From: Bifidobacterium breve
GTDB lineage: Bacteria > Actinomycetota > Acidimicrobiia > Acidimicrobiales > Ilumatobacteraceae
Direction of reading: 5' to 3'
Length of the DNA: 23,552 bases
Assembly: GCA_945869715.1 (NCBI GenBank)
Contig: CAMBPP010000010.1
Location: 1 to 23,552, forward strand
Program-made: the position numbers and the translations under genes
Shown here: piece by piece, positions 23,188 to 23,552 of the stretch
Layout of the letters: each line of letters opens with the position of its first letter
Position numbering within the stretch: position 1 is the stretch's first letter
The notes under the pieces: model-generated
Told to the model about the DNA's origin: nothing
The model's input: only the letters and a program-made list of their open reading frames with translations
Databases searched by the model: none

Positions 23188-23552
23188 ATGGGTACATTGT
23201 CTGGAAAAGTTGCAGTTGTCATTGGCGGGCATTCAGGATTCGGTGAGGCAATTGTTCAGCGCCTTCATCGCGAAGGAGCACAAATTGCCATTGCGGCGCG
23301 GCGCATAGACGTTGTTAATGCTGCTGCAAGTGCAGTAGGCGGTAAGGGCTACCAGTGCGATATTACGAACAACGACGACATCGCGGCGCTAGTTCAGAGT
23401 GTGGAAAAAGATTTCGGCAAAATTGATATTGCGGTGAACTGTGCGGGCTATGAGCAAAGTACGCCAATAGCTGAACTCACTCCCGAGAAGCTTGTTGCAA
23501 TGCAGGCAGTTCAATTCACGGGTGCCATTTATTGCATGCAACATTTTGGAAA
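23188..23552 (+). CDS. Short-chain dehydrogenase/reductase (partial, C-terminus cut off)
   Basis: The first 121 residues of a classical SDR are visible, a NAD(P)-dependent oxidoreductase with a Rossmann fold. The dinucleotide loop is GGHSGFG (13-19), in which Ile12 stands where most members have Thr. Asp58 in CDIT contacts the adenine, and NCAG (84-87) is the NNAG-type motif. Arg residues at 38-39, after the second strand, suggest NADP(H) preference; this is inference. The catalytic Ser-Tyr-Lys region lies beyond the window. AAGGGAG (23177-23183) is a good Shine-Dalgarno 4 bases before the ATG. It lies 62 bp after the phosphatase gene, so it may be a separate unit. Substrate unknown. Confidence 0.9.
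   Translation, partial: MGTLSGKVAVVIGGHSGFGEAIVQRLHREGAQIAIAARRIDVVNAAASAVGGKGYQCDITNNDDIAALVQSVEKDFGKIDIAVNCAGYEQSTPIAELTPEKLVAMQAVQFTGAIYCMQHFG

Overview
The window is a run of densely packed bacterial chromosomal genes, mostly housekeeping, from what looks like an actinobacterium. The gene order tig, clpP, clpX, folC, ndk, mreB-mreC-mreD, mrdA, rodA, rne/rng, rplU, rpmA, obgE, proB follows the conserved order known from Streptomyces (and, without the mre block, Mycobacterium). Base composition looks close to balanced by eye, well below the high GC of those genera. Threonine-rich low-complexity sequence, as in this MreC, is in my experience common in Acidimicrobiia. My best guess is therefore a moderate-GC member of class Acidimicrobiia, but no rRNA or marker tree is available to prove it.

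Layout. Positions 1-677 (minus) hold the N-terminal part of an exported family 5 solute-binding protein with its own promoter. A tRNA-Pro(TGG) and a small unknown gene (806-1184, minus) follow. Divergent from them is the long plus-strand block. Protein quality control comes first (trigger factor, ClpP, ClpX; 1234-4571), then folate and nucleotide metabolism (FolC, Ndk; 4598-6322). Next is the rod-shape or elongation machinery (MreB, MreC, MreD, PBP2, RodA; 6384-12440), then RNase E/G and ribosomal proteins L21 and L27 (12546-14941). A minus-strand dNTP triphosphohydrolase gene (14945-16084) separates rpmA from obgE and proB (16134-18521). The lipid II flippase gene murJ (18495-20132, minus) overlaps the proB end. 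A MoxR-type AAA+ ATPase, a CoxE-like VWA protein and a histidine phosphatase form a compact plus-strand set (20169-23125), and a short-chain dehydrogenase gene runs off the right edge.

How they work together. Tig, ClpP and ClpX handle nascent-chain folding and regulated proteolysis. MreBCD, PBP2 and RodA form the lateral wall synthesis complex, and MurJ supplies its lipid II substrate, so wall-precursor export and polymerisation are both encoded within about 14 kb. RNase E/G, L21, L27 and Obg link RNA turnover to 50S ribosome assembly. Many genes overlap or nearly abut (ATGA at mreC/mreD and at VWA/phosphatase, TAATG at mrdA/rodA), which suggests translational coupling. Several genes lack a Shine-Dalgarno sequence and have a TANNNT hexamer just upstream of the start, consistent with leaderless or very short-leader mRNAs.

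I found no mobile element, CRISPR array, phage gene or clear new defence system. No gene-free gap exceeds about 130 bp. The features most worth a second look are the Asp-His tail of trigger factor, the large Thr-rich insert in MreC, the four-cysteine segment of PBP2, the single ClpP, the interrupted rpmA-obgE junction, the leaderless-type promoters, and the MoxR/VWA/phosphatase set, whose target is unknown.
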